DNA of 64,000 nucleotides from Chromobacterium rhizoryzae. Its GTDB lineage: Bacteria > Pseudomonadota > Gammaproteobacteria > Burkholderiales > Chromobacteriaceae. Below the pieces are notes generated by a model that was not told the DNA's origin, searched no databases, and worked only from the letters and a program-made list of their open reading frames with translations. The stretch spans positions 3,224,001 through 3,288,000 of the forward strand of contig NZ_CP066126.1 of assembly GCF_020544465.1 (NCBI RefSeq). The letters are read 5' to 3'. Shown here in pieces: positions 25,961 to 35,467 of this stretch. Made by a program: the position numbers and the translations under genes. Position 1 is the first letter of the stretch. Each line of letters opens with the position of its first letter.

Positions 25961-26559
25961 AACAGCTGCCCCTGCTGACGCAGCAGCCAGGCCTTGACCG
26001 GGCCGAAGCTTTTGCGATGCGCCGGCAAGGCGCCGTGCTGCTCCAGCGCGGCCAGGTGTTCGGCGGTGGGGTAGCCTTTGTGGCGGGCGAAGCCGTATTG
26101 CGGATGCAGGGCGTCCAGCGCCACCAGTTCGGCGTCGCGCGCGGTCTTGGCCAGGATGGAGGCGGCGGAGATGGCCACCACCTTGGCGTCGCCCTTGACG
26201 ATGGCTTCTCCCGGCACCGGCAGGCCCTTGGGCACGCGGTTGCCGTCGATCAGCGCGCGCGTCGCCTGCGGCTGCAGGCCTTGCACCGCCCGCGTCATCG
26301 CCAGCATGGTGGCGTGCAGGATGTTGAGCGTGTCGATTTCCTCGACGCTGGCGCTGGCGATGCACCAGGCCAGCGCGTCGCGCTTGATCAGCGGCGCCAG
26401 TTCATCGCGGCGGGCCTCGCTCAGCACTTTGGAATCGGCCAGGCCGGCGATGGGCTTGGCCGGGTCCAGAATCACCGCGGCGGCGAACACCGCGCCGGCC
26501 AGCGGACCGCGGCCGGCTTCGTCGACGCCGGCGATCCGCTCAAGATCCAGCCCGCTCAT
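25957..26559 (-). CDS. rnhB: Ribonuclease HII
   Basis: 200 residues. AGVDEAGRGPLAG gives Asp13-Glu14; ADSKVLSEARRDEL, an IDGNRVP Asp and VVAISAASILAK follow, which is the full RNase HII set. It nicks DNA at embedded ribonucleotides. It overlaps lpxB by four bases (ATGA) and ends overlapped by the glycosylase gene. Its place after lpxB is the conserved proteobacterial order. Confidence 0.96.
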   Translation of the reverse strand: MSGLDLERIAGVDEAGRGPLAGAVFAAAVILDPAKPIAGLADSKVLSEARRDELAPLIKRDALAWCIASASVEEIDTLNILHATMLAMTRAVQGLQPQATRALIDGNRVPKGLPVPGEAIVKGDAKVVAISAASILAKTARDAELVALDALHPQYGFARHKGYPTAEHLAALEQHGALPAHRKSFGPVKAWLLRQQGQLF

Positions 26560-27728
26560 TGCCGCCCCGCCACTTGCAACACCGCGTCCGCGGCCAGCGC
26601 GGCGGTGTCCTGGCGCAGCGACTGATGCAGCTCGGTGAAGGTCTGCACCATCTCGCGGCGCGCGTCCTGATCTTCGTACAGCCTTTGCATCTCCGCCGCC
26701 AGCTTGGCCGGCGTGGCCTGTTTCTGCAGCAGTTCCGGCACCACGAAGCGGCCGCACAGGATATTGGGCAGGCCGACGTAGGGCAGACGGATCTTGCGTT
26801 TGACCAGGCGGTAAGTCAGCGGGGACAGCTTGTAGCTGATCACCATCGGCTTCTTGGTCAGCGCCACTTCCAGCGTGGCGGTGCCGCTGGTGACCAGCAC
26901 CGCGTCGCTGGCGATCATCGCCATCTGCGCGTGGCCGAACAGCTTGCGCAAGGGCAGATCCCAGCCCTTGCAGCGGCTCAACATGCGGTCGAACAGCTCC
27001 ATGGTGGGGCGGGTGGCCAGCGGCACCAGGAACTGGGCGTCCGGATAGCTTTTCAGCAGCAGCTTGGCGGTTTCGATGTACAGCGGCGCCATGTGCTCCA
27101 GTTCGCCGATGCGGCTGCCCGGCATCAGGGTGAACACCGGCGCGCGCTGCGGCAGCCCCAGCTGCTCGCGCATCGCGCCCTGATCCGGGCGCAGCGGAAT
27201 CTCGCTGGCCAGCGGGTGGCCGACATAGGTGACCGGCACCCCGGCCTGACGGTATAAGGGCGGCTCCATCGGGAACAGGCACAGCATGTGGCTGACGCTG
27301 CGGCCTATCTTCTGCACCCGCTCCGGCCGCCAGGCCCAGACCGAGGGGCTGACGTAGTGAACGGTGGGAATGCCGGCGCGCTTGAGCGCGGCCTCCAGGT
27401 CCAGATTGAAGTCCGGCGCGTCGATGCCGATGAAAACGTCCGGCTTTTCCGCGATCAGGCGGTCGCGCAGAGTGCGGCGGATACGCAGCAGTTCCGGCAG
27501 GCGCTTGAGCACTTCGGCATAGCCCATCACCGCCAGCCGGCTTTGCGGCGCATGGCTGACAAAACCTCTGGCCTCCATCCGCGGGCCGCCGATGCCGGCG
27601 AACTCGATGTCGGGATAGCGCGCCAGCAGCGCGTCCATCAGGTGGGCGGCAAGAAGGTCGCCAGAGGCTTCCCCAGCCACCATGGCGACCTTCAGTGCCC
27701 GCTTGCTTTTAAACAAAGTGTCGGGCAT
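26556..27728 (-). CDS. lpxB: Lipid-A-disaccharide synthase
   Basis: 390 residues. VAGEASGDLLAAHLMDAL near residue 15, GIGGPRMEARGF, YVSPSVWAWRPERVQKI and PGSRIGEL are all signature LpxB blocks. A GT-B glycosyltransferase at the inner membrane that joins UDP-diacylglucosamine to lipid X. Five bases separate it from lpxA. Part of the leftward lpxD-fabZ-lpxA-lpxB-rnhB run. Confidence 0.97.
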   Translation of the reverse strand: MPDTLFKSKRALKVAMVAGEASGDLLAAHLMDALLARYPDIEFAGIGGPRMEARGFVSHAPQSRLAVMGYAEVLKRLPELLRIRRTLRDRLIAEKPDVFIGIDAPDFNLDLEAALKRAGIPTVHYVSPSVWAWRPERVQKIGRSVSHMLCLFPMEPPLYRQAGVPVTYVGHPLASEIPLRPDQGAMREQLGLPQRAPVFTLMPGSRIGELEHMAPLYIETAKLLLKSYPDAQFLVPLATRPTMELFDRMLSRCKGWDLPLRKLFGHAQMAMIASDAVLVTSGTATLEVALTKKPMVISYKLSPLTYRLVKRKIRLPYVGLPNILCGRFVVPELLQKQATPAKLAAEMQRLYEDQDARREMVQTFTELHQSLRQDTAALAADAVLQVAGRQ

Positions 27729-27733
27729 GGATC

Positions 27734-28510
27734 TCAGCGAATGATGCCTCTGGCGGACTGGCCAAAGAAGCGGGTGAACGGAGCCAGTTCATCGTGGCCG
27801 GCGGCGGCTTCCGCCAGGATGGCGGCCTTGGCGTCCTCGAAGGACAGGCCCTGGCGGTACAGCGTCTTGTAGACGCCCCGCACGCGGCGGATCTGCTCGG
27901 CGCTGAAGCCGCGGCGCTTCATGCCTTCGGCGTTGATGCCGGAGGGCACCGCGCGGTTGCCGTGCGCCATCACGAACGGCGGCACGTCCTGGGCCACGGC
28001 GCTGGCGAAGGCGGTCATCGCATGCTCGCCGATGATGGCGAACTGGTGCACGCTGGTGAAGCCGCCCAGAATCACCCAGTCGCCCAGCTGCACATGGCCG
28101 GCCAGCGTGGCGTTGTTGGCCAGGATCACGTTATTGCCCACCTGGCAGTCATGCGCGACGTGCACATAGGCCATCACCCAGTTGTCGTTGCCGACGCGGG
28201 TCACGCCCGCGTCCTGGGCGGTGCCGGTGTTGAAGGTGCAGAATTCGCGAATGGTGTTGTTGTCGCCGATTTCCAGACGGGTCGGCTCGCCGGCGTACTT
28301 CTTGTCCTGCGGCTGGGCGCCCAGCGAACAGAACTGGAAGATGCGGTTGTTCTTGCCGATGGCGGTGTGGCCCTCGATCACCACGTGAGGGCCCACCCAG
28401 CTGCCGCTGCCGATGCTGACGTTGGGGCCGATGATGGTGTAAGGGCCGATTTCCACGTCGTCGGCGATCTGAGCCTTGGGGTCGACGATGGCGGTTGGAT
28501 GGATGGCCAT
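27734..28510 (-). CDS. lpxA: UDP-N-acetylglucosamine acyltransferase
   Basis: 258 residues from MAIHPTAIVDPKAQ, with repeated hexapeptides forming a left-handed beta helix and catalytic-type His in VHVAHDCQVGN. It carries out the first lipid A step in the cytoplasm. The start at 28510 follows GAGGTG; the two-base gap to fabZ argues against a longer N-terminus. Confidence 0.96.
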   Translation of the reverse strand: MAIHPTAIVDPKAQIADDVEIGPYTIIGPNVSIGSGSWVGPHVVIEGHTAIGKNNRIFQFCSLGAQPQDKKYAGEPTRLEIGDNNTIREFCTFNTGTAQDAGVTRVGNDNWVMAYVHVAHDCQVGNNVILANNATLAGHVQLGDWVILGGFTSVHQFAIIGEHAMTAFASAVAQDVPPFVMAHGNRAVPSGINAEGMKRRGFSAEQIRRVRGVYKTLYRQGLSFEDAKAAILAEAAAGHDELAPFTRFFGQSARGIIR

Positions 28511-28512
28511 GA

Positions 28513-28965
28513 TCACACCTCGCGCTTGGCGCACATGATTTCGGCTTCGCAAGCCAGTTGGCCGTCCACCAGCGCGCGGGCGGAATACTTGCCGATGCCG
28601 CGCTTGCTGGTGATCAGTTCCACTTCGAAGGTCAGCTGGTCGCCCGGCACCACTTGGCGCTTGAAGCGGGCGTTGTCGATGCCGACGAAGAAATACAGCT
28701 CGTTCTCGGCGCGCTCGCCCTGGCTGCGGATGGCCAGGATGCCGGCGGCCTGGGCCATCGCCTCGATGATCAGCACGCCCGGCATCACCGGGTATTGCTC
28801 GAAGTGGCCGACGAAGAACGGCTCGTTGATGGTGACGTTCTTCAGCGCCTTGATGCGCTTGTTTTCCTCGAACTCGGTGACACGGTCCACCAGCAGGAAA
28901 GGATAGCGATGCGGCAGATAGCGCATGATCTCGCGGACATCGATGGTGACGGCGTGTTCAGACAT
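28513..28965 (-). CDS. fabZ: 3-hydroxyacyl-ACP dehydratase FabZ
   Basis: 150 residues, hot-dog fold. PHRYPFLLVDRV and GHFEQYPVMPGVLIIEAMAQ give His54 and Glu68. It dehydrates 3-hydroxyacyl-ACP in fatty-acid elongation, and competes for the same 3-hydroxyacyl-ACP pool that LpxA and LpxD use, which explains its place between them. It overlaps lpxD by eight bases. Confidence 0.96.
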   Translation of the reverse strand: MSEHAVTIDVREIMRYLPHRYPFLLVDRVTEFEENKRIKALKNVTINEPFFVGHFEQYPVMPGVLIIEAMAQAAGILAIRSQGERAENELYFFVGIDNARFKRQVVPGDQLTFEVELITSKRGIGKYSARALVDGQLACEAEIMCAKREV

Positions 28966-30022
28966 TGGGGGATTCCTCCTGATTCTTCATTTCTTTGAGC
29001 TCGCGCTCGAGCTGCTTGAGCCGCTTGGCCATATCGTCCAGATGACGGACGTGCACGGCGTTGGCCAGCCACTCTTTCATAGGTTGCAAGGGGTAAGACG
29101 AGGCGTAAGTGCCCGGCGTCTTGATCGACTTCGACACCAGGGTGCCGCCGCCGATATGAGTTTTGTCCGTAATCTCGATGTGGCCGACGAACATCGCCGC
29201 GCCGCCCACGGTGCAATAAGCGCCGATCTTGGCGCTGCCGGCGATGCCGACGCAGCCGGCGATGGCGGAATGCTCGCCGATCTGCACGTTATGGGCGATC
29301 TGTACCAGATTATCCACCTTGGCGCCCTTGCGGATCACGGTGTCCGCCATCGCGCCGCGGTCCACCGTGGTGTTGGCGCCGATTTCCACGTCGTCCTCAA
29401 TGATGACGCGGCCGGTTTGCGGAATTTTGAACCAGTGATCCTTATCCCAGGCCAGACCGAAGCCGTCGGCGCCGATCACGCTGCCGGAGTGCACGCCCAC
29501 GCGGTGGCCCAGCACGCAGCCGTGATAAAGCGTGACGTTGGGATAGAGCACTACATCGTCGCCCAGCACGCAGTCGTCGCCCACCACCACGCCCGGCATC
29601 AGCCGGCAGCGCTCGCCGATGACCGCGTTGCGGCCGATGCTGACGTGCTCGCGCACCTCCGCGCTGGCCGCCACCCGCGCGCCCTCGCCCAGCACCGCGC
29701 TGGGATGCACGCCGGCGCGGGCCAGCGGCTGCGGGTGGAATAGCGCGGCCAACCGCGCGAAGTAGAGATAAGGGTCCGCGGCGACGATCCAGGAGCGCTG
29801 CTTCCAGACCTCGGTCTGCGCCAGCTCTTCCGCCATCTTGGGCGCGACGATCACCGCGCTGGCGGCGCTGTCGTCCAGCTGCTTGCGATACTTGGGATTG
29901 GCCAGAAAGGCGATGTCGCCGGCCGCGGCCGCTTCCAGCGGCGCCAGGCGGCCCACCGTCAGGTCCGGGCCGGCCAGTTCGCCGCCCAGCTGCCCGGTAA
30001 TGAATGAGAGGGTATAAGCCAT
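28958..30022 (-). CDS. lpxD: UDP-3-O-acylglucosamine N-acyltransferase
   Basis: 354 residues. An N-terminal uridine-binding domain (MAYTLSFITGQLGGEL...) is followed by hexapeptide repeats (HPSAVLGEGARV onward) and a C-terminal helical tail. It adds the second 3-hydroxyacyl chain in lipid A synthesis. The ATG at 30022 fits the family start. No Shine-Dalgarno can be found: a terminator-like hairpin and T run fill the bases directly upstream. Confidence 0.95.
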   Translation of the reverse strand: MAYTLSFITGQLGGELAGPDLTVGRLAPLEAAAAGDIAFLANPKYRKQLDDSAASAVIVAPKMAEELAQTEVWKQRSWIVAADPYLYFARLAALFHPQPLARAGVHPSAVLGEGARVAASAEVREHVSIGRNAVIGERCRLMPGVVVGDDCVLGDDVVLYPNVTLYHGCVLGHRVGVHSGSVIGADGFGLAWDKDHWFKIPQTGRVIIEDDVEIGANTTVDRGAMADTVIRKGAKVDNLVQIAHNVQIGEHSAIAGCVGIAGSAKIGAYCTVGGAAMFVGHIEITDKTHIGGGTLVSKSIKTPGTYASSYPLQPMKEWLANAVHVRHLDDMAKRLKQLERELKEMKNQEESPNV

Positions 30023-30023
30023 C

Positions 30024-30052
30024 AAAAACGAAAGCCGACCTGGGGTCGGCTT
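30024..30052 (-). terminator. Hairpin plus T tract directly upstream of lpxD
   Basis: On the minus strand AAGCCGACC, 3-base loop, GGTCGGCTT, then TCG and five T; the T tract ends one base before the lpxD ATG. It has intrinsic-terminator form inside the ompH-lpxD junction. It may attenuate the operon, or hide or replace the ribosome-binding site. Confidence 0.7.
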
Positions 30053-30128
30053 GCTCCCGTAATGTGAGTTGGCGCGCGGCCATGGCCGCGCGCATTCGGA
30101 ACGGCCCTTGCGCCGCCCCGCCCTGCCT

Positions 30129-30614
30129 TCAGCGGTCCAGTTCTTTCAGAACCTTGGGCGTCAGGTCGTACTTGGGGTTCACATACACCACGTCTTGCAG
30201 GATCAGGTCGTACTGCTCGCGCTCGGCAAGCTGCTTGAGCGCGCGATTGGCCCGCTCCTGCACCGAAGCGAACTCCTCGTTGCGGCGCTGGTTGAAGTCC
30301 TCGGACAGCTCGCGGCCCTTGGCCCGGTAATCCCGGTCCAGCGCCGCGTATTCACGCTCGTAGCGCTTGCGGTCGTCGGAATTCAAGCTGCTCTTGGCCA
30401 GCTGAGACTCCAGCTCCTTGGCGCGCGCCTCCATCTTCTTCAGCTCGTTGCGCCGCTCGCCAAACTCCTTGTCCAGACGTTTCTGGATGGCGATCGCCGG
30501 CGCCGCTTCGCGATAGATGCGCTCGGTGTTGACATAGCCCATTTTGAGATCGGCCGCCTGGGCCGACATAGCGACTGCCGATACGATGGCGGCCGCCCAC
30601 AGCAATGCTTTCAT
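30129..30614 (-). CDS. OmpH/Skp-family periplasmic chaperone
   Basis: 161 residues. A signal peptide (about 1-20, ending AQAA) is followed by LKMGYVNTERI, the family opening strand. A long charged coiled coil (about 45-125) precedes the small terminal strand block (YDLILQDVVYVNP). As a trimer it would hold unfolded outer-membrane proteins for delivery to BamA, encoded 18 bases upstream in the same operon. Named ompH or skp in relatives. Confidence 0.93.
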   Translation of the reverse strand: MKALLWAAAIVSAVAMSAQAADLKMGYVNTERIYREAAPAIAIQKRLDKEFGERRNELKKMEARAKELESQLAKSSLNSDDRKRYEREYAALDRDYRAKGRELSEDFNQRRNEEFASVQERANRALKQLAEREQYDLILQDVVYVNPKYDLTPKVLKELDR

Positions 30615-30632
30615 ATAACAACCCCGTCAATT

Positions 30633-32921
30633 TTAGAACACGGTACCCAGCTGGAATTGGAAGCGCTGGACTTTGTCGTTGTCCTTCTTCTTCAGCGGAT
30701 TGGCGATACTGAATTTCATCGGTCCGATCGGAGACAGCCAGGTCAACGCCACGCCTGCGGAGTAGCGCATACCGTCGCCGGCGGAACTGCCGGCCACCGA
30801 CGGATCCCACAAGGTGCCGGCGTCGAAGAACAGGCTGGTGCGCACCGACTTATTGTCCTTCATTCCCGGGAAGGGGAACAGCACTTCAGCGTTGGCCACC
30901 GCCTTGCGGGTACCGCCCAGGTAGTCGCCGTTGGTGTCGCGCGGGCCGATACTGCTGGTGTCGTAACCGCGCACCGAGCCCAGACCGCCCATGTAGAAGT
31001 TCTGGAAGAACGGCAGACGCGAAGTCTTGCCGTAGCCGTCGGCATAGCCCAGCTCGCCGTTCAGCATCAGCGTAAAGGTCTTGGTCAGCGGGAAGAACCA
31101 GGTCTGCTGATGGGTCAGGCGGTAGTACTGCAGATCGCCGCCCGGCAGGCCGGCGTCCGCGCCCACCTTGATCACCGCGCCGCGAGTCGGCCACAGCGCG
31201 CTGTCGCGGGTGTCGCGGCCCCAGCTGATGGTGCCCAGCAGCGTGTTGTTGCTGGCGCCGTACTGGTTGACGAAGTCCTTGTAACGCTGCGGACTGTTGT
31301 CGTAGGTGCTGATCTTGGTGTTTTCCGCGCCGATGCTGAAGTTGATGCGGTCGTACTCGGTCACCGGCACCCCGAAGCGCACCGCGCCGCCGATGGTGCT
31401 GGTCTTGTACGCGGAAATATTGGTGGCGTCAGGGTTGTAGACGCGGTTGTACAGGTCGTAGCCCAGGCTGACGCCGTCCGGCGTGAAGTACGGATCGGTG
31501 AAGGACAGCGACAGGTTCTTGTTCACCTTGCCGGTGGACAGGCCCAGCGACATATACTTGCCGGAGCCGAAGATATTGCTCTGCGACAGGTTGGCGGACA
31601 ATTGCACGCCCTCGCCCTGCACGAAGCCGATACCGGCGGACACGCTGCCCGTGGAGCGTTCCTTCAGGCTGATGTTCATATCCACCTGGTCGGCGGCGTC
31701 CGGCACGGCCGGGGTTTCGATGTTGACGTCCTCGAAATAACCCAGCAGCTCCACGCGCTCCTTGCTGCGCTTGATCTTGTCGGCGCCGTAAGGCGCGCCT
31801 TCCAGCTGGCGCAGTTCGCGGCGGATCACTTCATCGCGGGTCTTGGTGTTGCCGGCGATGTTGACGCGGCGCACATAGGTCTTGCGGCCCGGATCCACGA
31901 AGAAGGTGAAGGCCACGGTCTGTTTGTCGTGGTCGATGTCGGGCAGCACGTTGACGTTGGCGAAGGCGTAGCCGGCCTGGCCCAGGCGGTCGCTCAGCGA
32001 CTTCACCGACTCGGTGATTCTTTCATTGTTGAAAGTGTCCCCGGCCTTGGCCTGGATCAGCTTGCGCAGATCGGCTTCCGGCACTTTGAGGTCGCCGGCC
32101 AGCTTGATGTCGGAGATGGTGAATTTCTTGCCTTCGTGAATATTCACCGTCAGGAACATATCCTGCTTGTCGGCGCTGATCGACACCTGGGTGGAGTCGA
32201 TGTTGAATTCCAGATAGCCCTGGTTCTGATAGAAGGCCTTGAGCTTTTCCAGATCGCCGGTCAGTTTCTGCTTGGAGTACTGGTCGTCCTTGGTCACCCA
32301 GGACAGCCAGCCGCCGGTGGTCAGGCTGAACTGGTCCACCAGGTCGGACTGCTTGAAGGCGCTGGCGCCGACGATGCGGATTTCCTTGATGCGCGCGGTC
32401 ACGCCCTCGTTGATGTCCAGCGTCACCGCCACGCGGTTGCGTTCCAGCTTGGTCACCGACGGGGTCACTTCCACGGAGTACTTGCCGCGGCTGTAATACT
32501 GGCGCTTGAGTTCCTGCACCGCGCCGTCCAGCAGCGCCTGATCGAAGATCAGCGACTCGGCGAAGCCGTTGTCCTTCAAGGCCTTTTTCAGCTGGTCCTT
32601 GCTGAACTCCTTGGCGCCGTTGATGTTGAGCTGGCTGACCACCGGGCGCTCGGCCACGGCCACGATCACCACGCTGTCGCGCGATTCGATGCGCACATCG
32701 TTGAAGAAGCCGGTGGCGAACAGGGCCTTGATCGCCTCGTTGGCCTTCTGGTCATTGAAGGTGTCGCCCACCTTGACCGGCAGATAGTTGAATACGGTGC
32801 CGGGCTCGGTGCGCTGCAAGCCTTCAACGCGAATGTCTTTGATGACAAAAGGATCAGCAGCCCAGGCCATGGAGGCCGAAGTCAGGCCCAGTACGGCTGC
32901 TGCAAGCAATTTCAATTTCAT
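30633..32921 (-). CDS. bamA: Outer membrane protein assembly factor BamA
   Basis: 762 residues. Signal peptide (1-21), five POTRA domains (about 23-420) and a C-terminal 16-stranded barrel with the VRGYDTSSIGPRD loop-6 motif and a terminal Phe. It is the central insertase for beta-barrel proteins. It sits between rseP and ompH, the conserved order, and its gene neighbours are other envelope-assembly functions. Confidence 0.97.
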   Translation of the reverse strand: MKLKLLAAAVLGLTSASMAWAADPFVIKDIRVEGLQRTEPGTVFNYLPVKVGDTFNDQKANEAIKALFATGFFNDVRIESRDSVVIVAVAERPVVSQLNINGAKEFSKDQLKKALKDNGFAESLIFDQALLDGAVQELKRQYYSRGKYSVEVTPSVTKLERNRVAVTLDINEGVTARIKEIRIVGASAFKQSDLVDQFSLTTGGWLSWVTKDDQYSKQKLTGDLEKLKAFYQNQGYLEFNIDSTQVSISADKQDMFLTVNIHEGKKFTISDIKLAGDLKVPEADLRKLIQAKAGDTFNNERITESVKSLSDRLGQAGYAFANVNVLPDIDHDKQTVAFTFFVDPGRKTYVRRVNIAGNTKTRDEVIRRELRQLEGAPYGADKIKRSKERVELLGYFEDVNIETPAVPDAADQVDMNISLKERSTGSVSAGIGFVQGEGVQLSANLSQSNIFGSGKYMSLGLSTGKVNKNLSLSFTDPYFTPDGVSLGYDLYNRVYNPDATNISAYKTSTIGGAVRFGVPVTEYDRINFSIGAENTKISTYDNSPQRYKDFVNQYGASNNTLLGTISWGRDTRDSALWPTRGAVIKVGADAGLPGGDLQYYRLTHQQTWFFPLTKTFTLMLNGELGYADGYGKTSRLPFFQNFYMGGLGSVRGYDTSSIGPRDTNGDYLGGTRKAVANAEVLFPFPGMKDNKSVRTSLFFDAGTLWDPSVAGSSAGDGMRYSAGVALTWLSPIGPMKFSIANPLKKKDNDKVQRFQFQLGTVF

Positions 32922-32930
32922 AGATCGGTT

Positions 32931-34274
32931 TTAACCCCCAAATAGGCGGCTGAAATCATTCAGCAAAGCGAACGCCATCAAAGACGCCAGCAAGATGAAG
33001 CCAATTTTTTGTCCGAACAATTGCGCCCGCTCACTGACGGGGCGGCCTCTGATCAACTCCGCGACATAATACATTAAGTGCCCGCCATCCAGAACTGGAA
33101 TCGGCAGCAGATTCAGCACGCCTATGCTGATGCTGATCAGCGCCAGGAACTCCAGATAAGGCGTCAGGCCCTCGCGCGCGGTCTGGCCGGCGACGTTGGC
33201 GATGGTCAGCGGGCCGGACAGATTATCCAGCGAGGCCTGGCCCATCAGCATGCGTCCCATGAACTTGACGCTCATCCAGCTGGTGTCCCAGGTCTTGGCC
33301 AAGGCGGCCAAACCCGCCTGCGCCGCGGAATAGTGTTCGGTGTACAGCAACTGACGACCCCAGCCGGCGTCCGGCTGCGGCGCGGCGCCGATGCGCCCCA
33401 CCACTTCGCCGTCCTGCTGGTGCGCCTGCGGCCGCACTTTGATGTTCAGCGTCTCCGCGCCGCGCTGGACTTTCACGTCCAGATCGCGCCCCGGGCTGTT
33501 GCGCACCTGCGCCACCCAGCCTTCCCAGCTGTTCAGCGCCTGGCCGTTGAGCGCCAGCAGCTTGTCGCCCGGCTTGAGGCCGGCGCTTTGCGCGGCGCCG
33601 CCCTCCTCCAGCGCGCCTATCACCGGCAGGAAACGCCCCGGCGTCAGGCCGGTGTTGCCCTGTTGCATCGCGGTCACCGCCTTGTCGCCGAAGCGGGCGG
33701 GGTCGATGCGGCGATCGGCCTTGGCGCCGGCCGCGGTTTCCACTTGCACCACGGTGGCGTCCGGCGACATCGCCGCCTCCACCAGGGCGAGACGGATCTG
33801 CTGCCAGTTGGCCACCGGCTGGCCGGCCACGCTCAGGATGCGGTCGCCGGGCGCGAAGCCGGCCGCCGCGGCCGGCGTCTGCGCCACCACGGTGCCGACC
33901 AGAGGCTTGACCTGGGTCACGCCCTGGCCCATCACCACCCAGTACAGCAGCACCGCCAGCAAGAGATTGGCCAGCGGACCGGCGGCGACGATGGCGATGC
34001 GCTTCAACACATGCTGATTATTGAAGGCTTGCGGGCGCAGTTCTTCCGTCACCGGGCCTTCGCGCTCGTCCAGCATGCGCACATAGCCGCCCAGCGGGAT
34101 CGGACAGATCACCCACTCGGTGCCCTTGCGCCAGTAAGTCCACAGCGGCTTGCCGAAGCCGATGGAGAAACGCAGCACCTTGACGCCGCACAGCCGAGCC
34201 ACCCAGTAGTGGCCCAGTTCGTGAAAGGTCACCAGCACGCCAATGGCCACCAGGAAGGCGAGCAGGGTCAGCAT
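32931..34274 (-). CDS. rseP: RIP metalloprotease RseP
   Basis: 447 residues. HELGHYWVARL (His18-Glu19...His22) in the first membrane segment, two periplasmic PDZ regions (around 115-190 and 205-280) and NLLPIPVLDGGHLM in the late membrane part. It cuts anti-sigma factors inside the membrane in the envelope-stress response and clears signal peptides. It overlaps dxr by seven bases. Confidence 0.95.
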   Translation of the reverse strand: MLTLLAFLVAIGVLVTFHELGHYWVARLCGVKVLRFSIGFGKPLWTYWRKGTEWVICPIPLGGYVRMLDEREGPVTEELRPQAFNNQHVLKRIAIVAAGPLANLLLAVLLYWVVMGQGVTQVKPLVGTVVAQTPAAAAGFAPGDRILSVAGQPVANWQQIRLALVEAAMSPDATVVQVETAAGAKADRRIDPARFGDKAVTAMQQGNTGLTPGRFLPVIGALEEGGAAQSAGLKPGDKLLALNGQALNSWEGWVAQVRNSPGRDLDVKVQRGAETLNIKVRPQAHQQDGEVVGRIGAAPQPDAGWGRQLLYTEHYSAAQAGLAALAKTWDTSWMSVKFMGRMLMGQASLDNLSGPLTIANVAGQTAREGLTPYLEFLALISISIGVLNLLPIPVLDGGHLMYYVAELIRGRPVSERAQLFGQKIGFILLASLMAFALLNDFSRLFGG

Positions 34275-35452
34275 GCGGCCACCCGCTGCAGCGCGAAGGC
34301 GCGCGCTTCCTCATCCTTGGCCAGCAAGGCCTCGACCGAGCCGCTGCCGGCCAGGCTGACGCCGTCCAGCGCGGCGGACACCACGGCGGGGATGTCGACG
34401 AAACGCAGCCGCCCATGCAGGAAGGCGTCCACCGCCACCTCGTTAGCTGCGTTCAGCACCGCCGGCGCGTCGCCGCCCAGGCGCAGCACGTCGAAAGCCA
34501 GCTTCAGACAGGGGAAGCGCTCCAGGTCCGGCGCCTCGAAAGTGAGGTTGGACAGCGAGAAAAAGTCCAGCGAACCCACGCCCGCCTCGATGCGCTCCGG
34601 CCAGGCCAGCGCGCAGGCGATGGGCGTGCGCATGTCCGGCGAACCCAGCTGGGCCATCACCGAACCATCGCGATACTGCACCATGGAATGAATCACGCTT
34701 TGCGGATGCACCACCACGTCGATGCGCTCCGGCGGCGCGGAGAACAGCCAGTGCGCCTCGATCACCTCCAGGCCCTTGTTCATCAGCGAGGCGGAATCGA
34801 CGGAAATCTTGCGCCCCATCACCCAATTGGGGTGGCGGCAGGCGTCGTCCGGAGTCACGCGCAGCAAGTCCTCGGCCGAAGACTGGCGGAAGGGGCCGCC
34901 GGAAGCGGTGAGAATGATTTTGCGGATGCCGGCGGCGTCCAGATTGCCGGCGTAGTCGTGGGGCAGCGATTGAAAGATGGCGCTGTGCTCGCTGTCCACC
35001 GGCAGTAGGGTCGCGCCGTGGCGGCGCGCCGCGTCCATGAACAGACGGCCGGCCACCACCAGGGATTCCTTGTTGGCCAGCAAGATGCGCTTGCCGGCGC
35101 GCGCCGCCGCCATGGCGGACGGCAGACCGGCGGCGCCAACGATGGCGGCCATCACCACCTCGGCCTCCGGCAAGGCCGCCACCTGGACCAGCGCGGCCGG
35201 GCCGTGCAGCACCTCGGCGTTCACCCCCGCCTCGGCCAGCCGGCCGCGCAGAGCGTCGGCGGACGCGGCGTCGCCGGTCACCACGTAGGCAGGCCGGAAT
35301 TGCAAAGCCTGTTGGAACAGGCGATCCACCTGGCGGTTGCCGGTCAGCGCCACCACCCGGTAACGCTCGGGGTGGCGCGCCACCACGTCCAGCGTATTGA
35401 CGCCCACGCTGCCGGTGGCGCCGAGAACGACAATCCCTTGCGGTTTCGTCAT
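34268..35452 (-). CDS. dxr: 1-deoxy-D-xylulose 5-phosphate reductoisomerase
   Basis: 394 residues. GATGSVGVNTLDVV NADPH motif near the N-terminus, ANKESLVVAG, PVDSEHSAIFQ and TASGGPFR all match. It makes MEP, the second step after dxs, which is also in this window. The coding region overlaps the rseP start. Confidence 0.97.
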   Translation of the reverse strand: MTKPQGIVVLGATGSVGVNTLDVVARHPERYRVVALTGNRQVDRLFQQALQFRPAYVVTGDAASADALRGRLAEAGVNAEVLHGPAALVQVAALPEAEVVMAAIVGAAGLPSAMAAARAGKRILLANKESLVVAGRLFMDAARRHGATLLPVDSEHSAIFQSLPHDYAGNLDAAGIRKIILTASGGPFRQSSAEDLLRVTPDDACRHPNWVMGRKISVDSASLMNKGLEVIEAHWLFSAPPERIDVVVHPQSVIHSMVQYRDGSVMAQLGSPDMRTPIACALAWPERIEAGVGSLDFFSLSNLTFEAPDLERFPCLKLAFDVLRLGGDAPAVLNAANEVAVDAFLHGRLRFVDIPAVVSAALDGVSLAGSGSVEALLAKDEEARAFALQRVAAC

Positions 35453-35467
35453 TTGAGTTTCCTGCGG

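Noticed and set aside
30069..32945. Long rightward open frame (958 codons) opposite ompH and bamA
   Set aside because: Antisense shadow of well-identified essential genes; composition typical of GC-rich shadows.
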